Source: Nomia melanderi (lineage: Eukaryota > Arthropoda > Insecta > Hymenoptera > Halictidae). Taken from it: a DNA stretch of 64,000 nucleotides. The notes below the pieces were generated by a model. That model was not told the origin of the DNA, made no database searches, and saw nothing but the letters and a program-made list of their open reading frames with translations. The stretch is taken from positions 141,001-205,000 of the forward strand of contig NC_135003.1 of the NCBI RefSeq assembly GCF_051020985.1, written 5' to 3'. The position numbers were made by a program, and so were the translations under genes. Shown here piece by piece: positions 51,430 through 64,000 of this stretch (position 1 is the first letter of the stretch; each line of letters begins with the position of its first letter).

Positions 51430-52874
51430 TTGATTAACTCTAACTTGACTCGTTTGTACCAACTATGGCTGTTGCCGAAGTATTATTTTATCGAACTGGT
51501 TGTTTCACTGGATTTTGTGTTTCGTTTGTCGGTTTATTTGTTATTTCCTTTTCGTTAATGTTATTCGAATATCTATGTATTCGAAATTAATGTAAAATTA
51601 TTTTCATGTTTATTCTTTTGTTTGATATCTATGTGGATATTTGGAATGTTTAAATTATTTTTTATTTTGTATTTCCATTCGGTATAATTCGATATTTGAC
51701 AGACAAATCACTTGGGAATAATCTGTTGCTCGAAATACAATTCTAGAATTCATTTGCATATATCTCTGGTTTTGAATAAACCTTTCCCACTTTTTTATTG
51801 GTTATATTTGCTTCGAGTGAAACGTGGCTGACCTTGACTAAAGCCAATAACAGAAATTTTGTTTAATTTTGTTTAATTGGAGATTTGATAAATTTGATTT
51901 GTACAAAACTGAAATATTATATTTTAATTGCATGTTTGACTCATTTGTTTGTTTTTTTTTGCAGAAACGAAGTGTCAATTAAACAATTGGAATCAGAGTG
52001 AATACAATATGCCTGAATACCGCAGAAAAAAACTAACGCCCGTAAATTTTGGACAGTCGATTTCTGATGATTGAATTACCGTATTACTTTACCAACAAAA
52101 TATACAGTAACATTTACTTTCAACTGGCATTGTTTATCATTTTCCTAGGACAACAGCAAGCTATTGAATCCAAGGGGTTTAAATCTCACAACCATTCACC
52201 CTGATACAATAATTTTAAAGACAAACGATTCCCTAAGTTAAAATTCATTAATTAAACAATTTATAGCTACCGACGAATTTCTATAAAGAAATTTAATATA
52301 CTGATAGATTTCTGTGTATCAAGGCACAAAGGCGTAAAGTGAACGTAAACTCCGCGAAAAGCGCCTTAATAATGTTCGCAATATGAACCAAAAACCTTGA
52401 AATCCGACATTTTGACGGGGCTGACTGTTCCAGTGTCAAAGTAACAGTAAAATAATCTGAAATTACGACAATCGCGTACCTTTAATCTGAAGATAAGGAT
52501 CCGCAGCCACGGGAGCTTGAAAAAGGATCGACATGACGCGAAAGGGGTGTAGATTATAAGAGAAAGTATCCCTGTAAACTAATGGCTTCACGGGAGGTGC
52601 ATTTATGACGTTTATTAGATTCTGTTAAGACGTCTGTTATTACGGTACCGTAAATAAAGGGGGATGATTCGCGACCCCCGATACCGAGATTCAAGGGAGC
52701 CCGGAATGCGGGAAAAATAATTAAATAAAGGACAATGAAGTGGCAGGTACAATGGCCACTAGGGCTTAGGACGGATGGGAATGAACAAGGCGGCGGCGAC
52801 CGTCGCGCACAGAGAAGGTAGAATCGACGGGGGTGGTTGGAGCCGACACGGGGATAGGGGTTGACAGTGGCGAG

Positions 52875-52900
52875 GTGGAGGAGGAGGAGGAGGAGGAGGA
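52875..52900. repeat. (GGA)n trinucleotide repeat
   Basis: About eight tandem GGA units inside a GC-richer patch (52740-53070). Open frames on both strands through it are composition artefacts. Confidence 0.85.
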
Positions 52901-53373
52901 CAGAGGGGTCGGTGTGCGGACTAAATGCAGTGGGCGTGTTCCTATTACTTTCATTATTTTCCGTCATAGGGGTTCGGCACCGATATGCGCGGGTGCTGGA
53001 TACTGGCAGTCCAATAATCGCGGAGGGTAGCTTCAGATGTACCTGCTGCAGCCGGATGTGTACCTTCGGCTAACGCGGCTAACGATGAGGTTAACCTGAA
53101 CGTTAACGCATCCCGAGCCAGATTCACGCAATAAGTTTAACATGTCCTGGGATTGATGATGCTATAATTTCTAAGGTGCAAAATGTTACTTCTGGCTATT
53201 TCGCTGCGCTTTCACGGAGTCGTTCAAGGATGAAACGATGACGCTGCGAGGATTGTTTGAAGTATGGCTCATGGAAATGTTCGAACGCTTTATGGAAAAC
53301 TGTTATTGTGTTCTCAATTGAACATTTGGGCTGTTTTCAAAGAGAAAACTTGTTATTTCACAGTTCTGAGTTA

Positions 53374-54880
53374 CAGTCGCCGCGGAAAGTATGTTGACAC
53401 ACCTCAAAAATGGATATTTTCTATTTTAAATAGAGATCTAGAAATGATCGGATAAGTAAACCTTATACCTTATTTTTTTATATAATACTAATTAACATAA
53501 AATAAAATATGTAACATTTATAGAAAAAATGAAGCTATTCTTTTTATCTGTTTGCAAGAAGTATGTTGACAGCAATAAGAAAACATAATTAACGATAAAT
53601 TGAATAATAGAAAAAACATAATGAATATGAAGTTTGATATCCCCTATTTTTAATAACTTGTTCAAGTCTTTTCGGCATATTTTTAATAAGTTTATTTATG
53701 GCATTTTGGTCAATATTAGACCAAGCTTGTAATAATGCTTGCTTGAACGTTGCTTTATTGTTACGACAAGTTTCATTAACAATTCTGTCTAAGTGGTCCC
53801 ACAAGTACTTGATTGAGTTTAAGTCGGGGCTTCGTAAAATATTGCATTGTTACTTTGCACGTGTGTTATCCTGAATGTTCATTTCTATTATTGATTCTTG
53901 GAAATTTTCTCGTAAAATATTTACATACTCTTCCCCTGTCAATATGCCATCTATAAAATACAAATTGCCAACGCTGCTCGAGAAGAAGCAACCCCAAACG
54001 CACAATGAGTCCCCACCGTGTTTAACTGCAGGTGTTATTGTCGTAGGTTTGAAGCATTCGTCATGTTTTCTCTATACATATTTCCTTCTATTATGAGAGC
54101 AAAGTTGAGATTTTTATTCATCGTTAAATACGATGTTTTTCCAAAACCCAATGGCTTGCTTATAAACTGATTTGCGAATATTAAACATTTTCGAGCATTA
54201 GTTTTACTTGTGCAGAGCCGTTTTCTCGATATTCACCGGTGCAATTCCGCTTCTTTTATTCGTGTTCGAATTTGAATTTCCTGGATCGGTAAATTGAAAT
54301 CAGATTTTAATTGTTTGATCGAAATGAAACGGTTTTCGAAAACTTCTTGTAAAATAACGTGAGTTTGTCTGGGTGTTGTTTTTCGTGGACGTTCAGATTT
54401 TGTTTCAGATTTTTGCAGAATAATTTCCGCAAAAATATTAAAACACGCTACAAGTTTCCTCAAAGAATCTCCTTTCAGTCTTTTATTAAATATTAGTGAT
54501 CTTTCTGCAGGAGTGAGCTCTCTTATTTTCGGCACTAAAAAACAGTGTTTTACATACAAATACAAAACACTGTGTAAAATACTGCTCCATACAGGAAATT
54601 CGACGAGTAAATTGTAAGATAGCACTTATTGTATAAATATTTTGTAAGAAAATACTAGTAAAAATATGTGTCAACTTATTTTCCGCGTGAGTTTCTTACG
54701 TAAACTAAGAATTATATGTCTGCCTTTCACAGTCGTCTGATTCAAACTACATGGTAAGGTGACGAAAGTAAATAAGAAGCAATACGTGAACCAAAGTTTC
54801 AAAAAAAAATGTAAACAGATTGCTTTTTATGGCAAAATACATATTTTCGAGGTGTGTCAGCACACTTTCCGCCGCGACTG
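53374..54880 (-). mobile_element. Tc1/mariner-like transposon with long terminal inverted repeats
   Basis: 1,507 bp flanked by TA on both sides. The left end reads CAGTCGCCGCGGAAAGTATG and the right, read inward, CAGTCGCGGCGGAAAGTGTG; the match continues through TGACACACCTC to about 38 bases with only a few differences. The transposase remnant is on the minus strand. Size and end structure are typical of a full-length Tc1-like element. Confidence 0.9.
53589..54535 (-). pseudogene. Broken Tc1-like transposase
   Basis: In coding direction, the N-terminal part (54535 down to about 54233) reads VPKIRELTPAERSLIFNKRL, with a helix-turn-helix region and RPRKTTPRQTHVI, but no ATG is in place. The middle, where the catalytic Asp residues should lie, is interrupted by stops and frame shifts. 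The C-terminal block (53804-53589) reads LWDHLDRIVNETC and later LIKNMPKRLEQVIKNRGYQT, a recognisable Tc1-family end. The enzyme cannot be made intact from this copy. Confidence 0.85.
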
Positions 54881-57800
54881 TACGTTCTTTAAAGATTGTT
54901 TGATCGATTCCCGAAGACACTTTTTTTCTCGTGAATTGTAAGAATTCAAACGTTTTTGAACATGGTGACAAATGCTTTTTGCTGAGTTGTTACATTTCAG
55001 ATAAACAGAGGAGGCAGAAAGAGACAAAGTGACAGTGAACAATCTCGATTACAACAGGAACAGTTTCATCTTTGCAACTGATCTACAAATTTAAGTCGAA
55101 CGTTAAACTGAGTCCATTACGGGTCATAAAGTGTATAATACGAAACAGTATGTCGTAGGTGGATCAAAGGGGAGGAATTATAGTGAGCGTTGCGAACCCT
55201 GTGGCTGCGTTGTAATCCCGGCAAATCAAATTACTTTTACAAGCAGATAAGATCTATGAACGTCTCCACAAAGGGTGGACGAAACTTTCTAATCGAGAGG
55301 AACTTTCGAGCTTGCCATTACGAATGACCTCAAATATCCATTGCATAACAAAATACATTAAAACCTCTAATATCCGAATTATAAATTAATTCGAATATGC
55401 AGATAAGCAAGTCTTCGAACTGTAATCATATAATTTTCATGCGAGAAATTCAAAGTTACGATGCAAATTATTTTTAAAAATCTGTTATCGGTCTTTTGTA
55501 ATTAAATTGACAAATTCCTGTTACGATACATAGTTTAACGACTTGTACGAATATTGAGATTTATCTTGACAAGTGGTTCGAAATTTTACACCTATCACCT
55601 ACTTTCTAAACAAACTTGAATCGTTCGATTGATAAAATATCAAAATATTACAGTCTATAAGGAAAGAGATCAGGTACATCAAAACCTATCGCACCAGTTA
55701 AGAATTATCTTTCGTGTTTCATTAATTTGTACACATTTGAATTATCCGCAAACGCGTGAAATTGTACAATTTAACGATTAAAGTGCAAACGATTTGAGAA
55801 ACCGTGTCGAACGCGTGGCAGACACGTGAATGTGGAAAAACAAAATGTGAATCGGGAGGGGTTAAAACGTTCAGGGGAGGTTGAAAAGTTTGTAAGCAGC
55901 GGTTTAGAGACAGTAGTTGTTCTGCTTGGTCGTAGAACGAGGGGTGCAAGGTTGCTCCGGGTAGATTTATTCGGAGGGTTCGTTGAGTCCCGTGGATTGA
56001 CACGCGGCGACGTCTTGACAGCTTGTTAGGCTAACGGTTGGGTACTGTTCATCGAACACGATGCGCTTGAGCCTCTTTACCGCTCTTTAGCTTGACATTT
56101 CACTTCCGATCAAACGTTATATCATTGCCTGCTCCTTGCTTTTCTCTCTGTTCTTCGTTGAATCACAATCCGTGTCCTTCACTGCAACTCACAGTCAACA
56201 TATTTTCAGTCATTAAATTTAACAATAAATATCGTCAACTGCTTGTTTCTTAGAATTCTATTTTTATCTCGGAATAACTCAAATGTTTATACCACCTTAA
56301 TTTTCCATTATTTCATGAACATGAAAAAGAATAAATTATTGTCGCTAATAATCAGAATGCAGATTTAAACCTATCGCGAGGTTCGGTATAATTTTTTCGC
56401 GTCGAGAGACCTGTATGCACACGTATAATTGGAATTGAAAAAATGGCAGAAGTTACTGTTGGAAAGAGGGGAAAATGGAAAAGAAAGAGAAACGTAAAAG
56501 AAAAATCGAAAGGTAGACAGAAGGAGGGAGGGAGATAGGCGTAACGACAGTCGAGTCACCCTTGTTGAGATCTTGAGAACCGGTGGAAGGATCAGGATCG
56601 CTGGGTGGAGGATATTCGTGGTGGAGGGAACGGCATTACTGCCCACGTGCCGTTTAACTTGATCACCCTGGGCAATCTGGCCTCATTTCAACCTCCGGTT
56701 ACTACGACACTTCCGCTAACAAATAACATTGTCGGCGACCCTGCGGGGGCGTTCCGATTTGATTTGCACACTGTGAAAGCGTGCTGTTCGGAGAGCAGCC
56801 TGTCGGGAGGACGGAGGAAGGCTTGGCGATCGGAGTGACCGACAGACAAAGATCCACGGAACCAAGGGAAACGGGGGAACGATGGGGAAGGGACTGGGAT
56901 AGCGAAATTACATATTATTGATATTTCTCCAAGTACGTTTCGTGAATAATAAAAAATATTGAACTCCGAAACTGTCGAGAACGGAGTTCATGGATTTTGA
57001 AACACGTAAATGAAAGGAAGAGACACGAGAAATACGCATCATCGGGAATTTGATTTTTGATACAGAATATTTCCACCTGTTAACGTAATGATAGCTTTTG
57101 TATATATATATATATTCTCGAGCTTGCTATTCAGGAAATATCAAAGATACGAAGACATCAAATATGGATAGGAGTTTGGTATAAATAATAGTGGAAAATT
57201 CACTAAAATGAAATTATTCGCTCATCGGCTCCAATCACCTTCTTGTTACACGTCGCTTGTTACCCACCCGATATTAACTCTGCTATGCTCTTCAATTTTG
57301 TTCGATCCACTCAAGTTTTCATTCTTTTAAAGTTATCATCCAATTTGTTTAATCTTCCTTAACTCCTTGCCTTATCATTTATTTCTTAACTATGATCGAT
57401 ACAGTTGCTTTATCATGAATAATTTATTAGGAATATTTACAATATAATTCATTTATATTTAAAGAAAATAAAGAGCACTTAGATTTCACAGGTTCAGTTA
57501 AAAATTTTCATCGCGAGTCCGATACGATATTGTAGGTCAAGAGGTCAATGTAATTCCGGTGACATCTCCTCAAAGATATTGTGGAATTTAAGAGAAGTAC
57601 AAGAAAATTGTAGTTAGCATAACTGTTCTTACCTCTCCAATAATTCTTTCAAGTATAGATAAATCGAAGACTGTAGCAGGTTTAAACCGAATCGAGACGC
57701 TAATAATCCCCGTCCCACGGTTCGCGATCCTCCGAAAACGATGAGCTATCTCCCCCGACGAGCGAAAAGAATTTCGGTCGGTGTTCATGCAGAAAATGTG

Positions 57801-58257
57801 TCGCTTACAGGGGCCAATTGCAAGGGGTCCAAGAAAGCGTCCACTCGACGGATAGGAAGAAAGGAAGGTCTGTCCGCCGACGAAACAGAAAAAGGAAAAT
57901 AATGATGAACGGGAGATATGACAACGTGCCAGAAAGCACGGGTACCGGCCTAATTAGTCCGGTTATTTAGTTAGTCTGCGGAGATGCGAGAAGTTTACTC
58001 GGCTGTTCGGTGCTAGAGCCCCCACTGAAGATCCGTATCTCCAGGACGTGTTTAAAAATAATTACCGCGGAAGATTCAGCGATAGTCACGGAGTCGCCCT
58101 CACCTTTGTGCTTCCTGCCCTCTGGAGTGGCCCCTCATTGCTACGGCATAAAGGCAGCCCAGCCGAACCCCCTTCTCGGTACGGTACTCGCGTCTCTTCC
58201 GGCACCGCTCGAGTGGTCCTCACCTTTCAACCACTCTATCACCGCGTTTAAAGAAGT

Positions 58258-58492
58258 AAAGACCAAAGGTCCTTTACCGTTTTAAGAGGTTAGACCGGGC
58301 TCGAATGGAGATTTATTCGAGATGACAATGTGACGGGCTACCCGGTTGCCTTATTAAATCGACGATACACACGGCCGGCGAAGGGTACCCGGCAGGGACC
58401 CACGCACCAGACGAGGAACATCGAGAGGGTATTGAATAGACACCGAATCGAGCGACAAGGATACGATAAAGAACTAAAGACCAAAGGTCTTT
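58258..58492. repeat. Two copies of a palindromic motif, 218 bp apart
   Basis: TAAAGACCAAAGGTC followed by a C or T and TTTAC occurs at about 58257-58277 and 58475-58495. The second copy contains a perfect palindrome, AAAGACC-AAA-GGTCTTT (58476-58492). Flanks also share an AAAGAA lead-in. AGGTC half-sites facing outward are reminiscent of nuclear-receptor sites, but that reading is speculative. Confidence 0.55.
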
Positions 58493-59800
58493 TACAGGCT
58501 CGAAATGTCAACGTCGAGTCCCTCCCGCGCCACTTCGAATCAAGAAATTGATAAACGTAATTGTTTACTTTTAGCGGTGAAGGTTGTTTGCATGCTTTTC
58601 GCTTTGATATTATTTCTCCTTTGGTTTTACTGGAAACTCAAAACGATAGATTTCATGGTTTCATGGCTATCGAATGTTTCGCATTGTTACATGAATATTA
58701 TTAGGTTTACAGTAATCTTTCAAAAGCTGATCTTGCTAGACTTTGTACGTTTCATTCAAATATTCGTGAAATCAGATCAATTTTCGGAACAACTGAAATT
58801 TTTAAGTTCTAGATGCTGTTAGCGCTTCACAGAGATCCATTGCTACAAGCTAAATAGTTTTTCAAAAATGTAAGCTGATCTCTTCTCAGAATTTGACGTG
58901 TATTTCGATAGTTTCGTAACTTGAAGTTTTGTAACCAAAGGTTGCTACATAAAATATTATGTTTCAATAAAAATTAGTTTCGGTTCAAACAAACTTCGTA
59001 CTCAAACACTGCGACGTTTTAAACAATTTTCAAGAGCGCAAGTTTCCAAGGGTTAAAACTACCACAAGAACTTGAATGAAGAGCCATTAAAGAAGAAGGG
59101 GCCAAGAAAGAAAAACAAAGAGACAGACAGGTTGAAGGAAGCACACCGCTCATACGATTTCTCCCATATTTATAGTATTTATATTTGTTTACATATAATT
59201 TTCCATATACTGTAATTATAATCGTAGTAGGCAAAACAGTAATATTTCGTTTGACAACAGAACAGTCGTGACCGGCGAAGATACAACTAAAAAGGTTAAG
59301 TGAAGGGTGGAGATTGCAAGGATGACGGTGAGGAGGTGTAAAGGTGTAAAGGATGCATGTCCGGGCGGGACGAAACGGTGGGGGCCGCCATCGACGCTCG
59401 AAAGTAAGACAGCTATTTACTCTTGCGGCCTACTGCGGGGAGAATTTTAACAGTTCGCGTCGAGACTCGTTTATATTAATTCCTCATCACGGGAAATAAT
59501 TAATCCTAGTAGGCGCTAGACTTCGCTCGTTCATCGTGGAATCCTACGAACTATTATACCTATGTATTCCTGTATAACCGCCGAGAATCTAAAATTATTA
59601 AAAATATACATCCTAGAGATGTACCGTTAATGCGCATTATATTGTGCAGAAGTACTCGTAAATAGATGCACCTTCGAGACCTTCGTATCGTCTGTTCTTC
59701 TTTTTTTCCTCCATTTTCATTCGTTAGGCATTCAGTTAAATACCGCCAGCTAGGCCACTCCTATTACACACGGTAATCCAGGGAAGCGACTATTGAAGTT

Positions 59801-59871
59801 TCTCTTTCTCTCTCTTTCTCTCTCTTTCTCTCTCTTTCTCTCTCACTCACACACTCTCTCTCTCTCTCTCT
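59801..59871. repeat. CT-rich microsatellite with a 10-bp higher-order unit
   Basis: TCTCTTTCTC is repeated exactly four times (59801-59840), then a CTCACTCACAC interruption and a plain (CT)n run. Confidence 0.92.
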
Positions 59872-62800
59872 TTTAATACTTTTACTTTTTATTATCACTA
59901 AACGGGTTTCTTTTTCTTCTTCGTCATTGGGATACGCTACTTGTGCATGCATGTCGTTTACGACTCGCTAACGAAATAGAAAGATACGTTGTGAACTTGA
60001 AATACATCATTTTAAACATCGACCATTCGATACGGGGTGTTTCACGATGGGAACCCCCTTTGATGGCATTTTAGGATGTTTGTTATATTTAGTTTACCTT
60101 AACGACTGGAAGTAAATAGGAATATTTATTGACTCAATAAGAAAGTTCGATGAAGTGAGTTGTAGATTTTATGTAATTCCGATGCGATCGAATGGCTTTG
60201 CATAGAATAAAACAATATAATTACGTGTTGAAGCAATTACTTTCAAATGGCTCAATGGATAATTAATCTGTTTTTAATTGCATAATATCATTGTTAACGA
60301 AACTAATTTTTGTGTATTCGTTGACTACGATGATTACTTATGAAGACTGAAGTTTGAATGGACATTTATAGTTCATAAATAACAAATTAGAAACGATTCA
60401 GGTATTTGTTTATTCGTGTTAGTAAGTATGAAAGTTGTAAGTATAAAACAGATTGTTAGGCGTTTTTATTTGTCAATACAATAAAAAGTCAAAACAATTA
60501 TCCACAATATATTATGTTGGCATGCATTATAACATTGAGGAGCCAAATTTGAAATGTGTAACGCTTTTACGAACACCATCGTCATATAAAAAACGATAAT
60601 AATGAATTTTAAATACATACATTTTTAGTAGCAAACACTCGATATAAAAAGAAGCAACTATCTAAAATGTAGCTTATTCAAATTTTGTCTCAAATATAAT
60701 TTTCATTAATATCTTAATTCAAAAATACAAACACTCCTCTTAATAACAAAATGCTGATAACACAAACTTTACTTTTTAATCCGAATCCAATTGTAAAACC
60801 ACCAAGAGGTCCCTCACTTTTATCGTCACAAGTTTACCGAATTAACAGTTTAATCTACTACTCACTCTTTCTGATAAATGCAGAAAAATCACTCACAGAA
60901 TATCTTTCGAGAAACTCGAAACAACAAATACTTTCTTATATTTCTGTAAACTTGCTCGTAAAATCAAAGATCTTTTTTACTAATTTCGAATGATCGATGC
61001 TCAACGAATAAAAGAAATGAAATACAGTTATCAATAATACTACTGGCACAACTTGCAGTTTTTCAATGCAAATCGTCACAGTGATTTTCGTATCTAAGAT
61101 AGAAACGTTCACCACAGTACAATCCTTAATAGCTCGTGAACGTTCTCAACAAGAATCACGGAGACTATACCGAACAGGAGAGAAACGCTATTCGAGAAAA
61201 GTCGACTCGACGAAGGAGTAATGCTCCCCGTCTCCGAATTCATTAACACTACGCCGCTAAACGCGAATCGTTCGCGATTCACCTCGCCGCGTTCTAGCAT
61301 CGAGCTCCTAATTTACGAATTATCACTTTGCGTCTAAACGATTCATTCTCCCGACGCTTCTCACTCATAACCATTTCTCAATCAACATTTATTAAAAAAC
61401 ATTATCTTCATACGTTTTTCATTTTTTTTTCTTCCGTTTGCTCCTCTCGCAAGCACACGTCGAGCGAATTCGGCTCGTCCCAGTAAACATTTATATATAG
61501 AAATGTTAACTAATTTAACTAGACTGCGGACATTTATGCAAAATTCAAATTCTTCATAGGCAACGTGAGAAAAAGGGGTTTATGAAAATTCAAATAAATG
61601 AATTCGTCGAAGGGAAAAGTAACTGAAAGTCTAAAATTGAAGTTTCGATTTCGTGTTCTTAGCGTTTGCTGTGCGTACCAATGAGTGTTTTATCGCATTT
61701 GGTCATTTAGTTTAAAAATTTTATTTTCAAAACTAAAACAATGAAAATGGAAAGTCTGTACAACAGTTATCTTAACGCGTCCCGTTTTCCAACACTGGCC
61801 GCGGCATTTTTAAAGGAAAAACGGATCGCGTATATTTTAAATTATTTTACAGATTTTTTAAAAATATCAGATTACTCATTGGTACACCTAACAATCCCAT
61901 AGAATTATGTAAAACTTGTTGCTTACTTTTTGCGAAGTAAAAATGTTCTGCAGTTTTAGTGATACTCGTTCGCGTCCACCATTAATCTCCGCCATTTTCC
62001 AGTTTAACTGGAAGATCAATCACTGTAAATACACAAAATCCGCAGTCCACTGATAACTTTTAAATACCTTGAAGACCTCGAGTAATGCGTCTGTGCTTGG
62101 TCGTCTTTTTTGGTTTTTGGAAAAACGATTGTTATGTGTATGTATCGTAGACTACGTCGTTATTGCAGCTTAAAAAAATACGCAAAATATCAGATCCCGG
62201 AAGGTTGACACTGTGATGCGTACAGGGTGTTCCAAAAATAAGATCCATAGATTCAAAGGTCTACGGTACTCATAAAAATCAATAATTGCTGTAGAAGTTT
62301 GAGAAAGAAATCTGCCAATCTCGCCCGTGACTCTTTGTTTCAAATATTCGTGAAATCTTATAATTGTACCGCGGACAATTATACAAGCTTCGATGTCCAT
62401 AAATTGATATTCATGAATGAGGAATGCGCGGAATTTGAATTTCTTCGTCAATGGTTCTATTGGATTGGAGATAAATTAATTAGCAGATTAATTAGTTCAG
62501 TACACTATGAGCGCTAAGCGCGAATTTACGTGTTCGGTAGATTCAGCAATTCAGACGAACGTACAATCGATCTTTAATTAATTTAATTACAGATTTTCTC
62601 TTTATTTTTATACTTGTATCGTAAGTGTTTTCACCTCGACGATAATTTCGTTTTTAAACGATACAATATTTTATTGCTGCATTATAAGAATATTATCAAA
62701 CGGCTTAATCAGTTTTAACGTCCCTGTTTTAAAGTAAAACTTTTATCTACTGTGTCATATTATAAATGCATAAAATCCACCGTTTAATTATAAGAAAAAG

Positions 62801-64000
62801 GAAGATTATCGTTTTCGATTGAATAAAATCAATTCGACACTCAAAACCTGCTTTCCGTAATAATACCGTTCACCTTTATAAAACCAAAAAATGGCGAACA
62901 CTTTCTAAACTTACTAAATATACACATCGTTCAACACAACATCTGTTTCGAAGACATACTTTCTGGTATTTATCTTGGTCTTCAATTTCATAAACAATAA
63001 ATTTAATGAAGCAATAATGAAATAAGATATCTCTGGTACCTCTTTTATCTCCGGTTTCCCTTTAAACTGTCAATACTGTAAATAATGAAAAATGTTTTAA
63101 CCGTAATACACGTTGACGAGTAACTGTATATTTTTAGTTTAATAAAAGCAAATAAATTGTTTACATTGATAATCATCACGAGTAATGAAATGCTTGATAT
63201 CTATCCTTGTGAGTATGTCAGATCATGAAATTCTTCGATCTTATTTTCAGACCACCCGTTAGATGAAATTCATGCGTAGATGCAATAGATGAAAAAGTCT
63301 CGCGTGTTTTCGCTATGGTCATGCGATTGCTTGATGCGAATAGTATTAGAAGTTTTGAGCATTTTCAGGATTACAAATGGATGATCCCATGAGTTCAATG
63401 CTTTGATTCGTCGGAGATCGAAATGTACAGCACAATGGACAGTCTGTCGGACCTCCAGATATAAGTATTGTTAAGTGGTTCGTTAATAGGGCTTTACAGA
63501 TGACATCACAGTGGTCGGTGCTCCTGTTTTCGTTTTGATTATATTTCACGGCGGGGAAAAACGGAGACCGAGACTGCGATCGAGAAAAAACCACACGAGC
63601 TTCGAACCCCTTCATTTTTCGTTTCAATTTCATATTTTTTTCCTTTAATCCCAGTCGGCAGTTTCGATGCGGCCACGCTTCACGACAAATCTCGCCAGCG
63701 TTTAGGAATTGCGTGTTAACGACGGTCCACACTGCTTTCGGCAGGACGTAAACATGTTATAGCAGAGGAAATCAAAATGAAATTTCGGTCAGAGGCTCAA
63801 GTAAAATGGTCGAATGAACGAATAACTGCACGATGATTAATCAATATATGACGAAGGCAAGTAGCTGATACATAAATGAGACAACGGAATACTATGCTTA
63901 TCTCCTGCGATTTTTAGCTTCTATCTTATCGGTATGTTGCATAGAGAATGGCCGTTTTTGGTGATCGATTGGGTTAATTTGCTCCTTTGTAAATTAGAAT

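Larger units (their letters stand above)
47429..53373. other. bsh 3' UTR and downstream intergenic region
   Basis: No further coding exon. It includes probable bsh 3' UTR (possible poly-A signal at 48967-48972), a balanced-composition block at 49430-49690, an AAG repeat, a GC-richer patch with a TATA-like site and a long purine tract (50860-51250), a perfect 20-bp inverted repeat (51381-51429) and a GGA repeat. Confidence 0.6.
54881..64000. other. Right flank without a recognised gene
   Basis: No exon could be supported. Notable contents: a lone pogo-type end near 55358 (ACATTAAAACCTCTAATATC), purine-rich DNA at about 56455-56540, GC-richer patches at 56590-56830 and 57930-58550, a duplicated palindromic motif (58258 and 58476), a CT repeat (59801-59871), and a diverged dispersed repeat near 61773-62000. 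Confidence 0.5.

Noticed and set aside
52554..53073. Frames on both strands around the GGA repeat
   Set aside because: Composition artefact; encoded Ser/Glu runs are repeat translations.
58505..58822. 105-codon frame with hydrophobic stretches
   Set aside because: AT-rich DNA readily encodes hydrophobic residues; no splice partner or signal-peptide-like context that would make it a membrane protein gene.
59764..59952. Minus-strand Arg-Glu-rich frame
   Set aside because: Caused by the CT repeat at 59801-59871.

Overview
The window is animal nuclear DNA, most likely from an insect and plausibly a hymenopteran (bee, ant or wasp). Coding information sits in small exons with GT..AG introns. Long AT-rich gaps carry microsatellites and short TTAA-flanked or TA-flanked inverted-repeat elements. 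Two homeobox genes are recognisable: a PKNOX/Prep-type TALE gene, a type that from memory Drosophila lacks, and a brain-specific homeobox (bsh/BSX) gene. The order-level call is an inference from gene content and repeat style. There is no sign of prokaryotic sequence, rRNA, CRISPR or an obvious tRNA.

Layout. (1) 3797-10049, minus strand: a PKNOX homologue in five coding exons (444 aa). It has the MEIS/PKNOX N-terminal domain, a TALE homeodomain split by an intron, and an acidic tail. Its introns hold at least three short TTAA-ended elements. Intron 3 (between coding exons 3 and 4) also holds a small same-strand three-exon reading frame of 136 aa at 5295-5990. Its ATG overlaps the stop codon that the PKNOX frame meets if that intron is not removed (TAATG). 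This is the most unusual structure I found. (2) 16942-18973: a degenerate Tc1/mariner-like transposon with TA duplication and terminal inverted repeats. (3) 25332-30640, plus strand: a secreted/type I membrane leucine-rich-repeat protein (497 aa) in six exons, with signal peptide, LRRNT, about eleven LRRs, LRRCT, one TM helix and a short tail. (4) 37664-47428, plus strand: bsh, three coding exons (280 aa). A GC-rich segment lies about 1 kb upstream. Its second intron is 7.3 kb and contains stretches that look like regulatory DNA. (5) 53374-54880: a second Tc1-like element with long, well-kept terminal repeats and a broken transposase on the minus strand. (6) 54881-64000: no gene recognised; simple repeats, a duplicated palindromic site and some coding-like but unconvincing GC-rich patches.

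The PKNOX and bsh products are DNA-binding developmental regulators. The LRR protein is a cell-surface or adhesion-type molecule. Nothing in the sequence shows that the three genes act together. PKNOX and bsh face away from each other, with the LRR gene between them on the bsh strand. Exon coordinates were read by eye from splice consensus and frame continuity; transcript ends, 5' UTR exons and promoters are mostly not determinable from this sequence alone.
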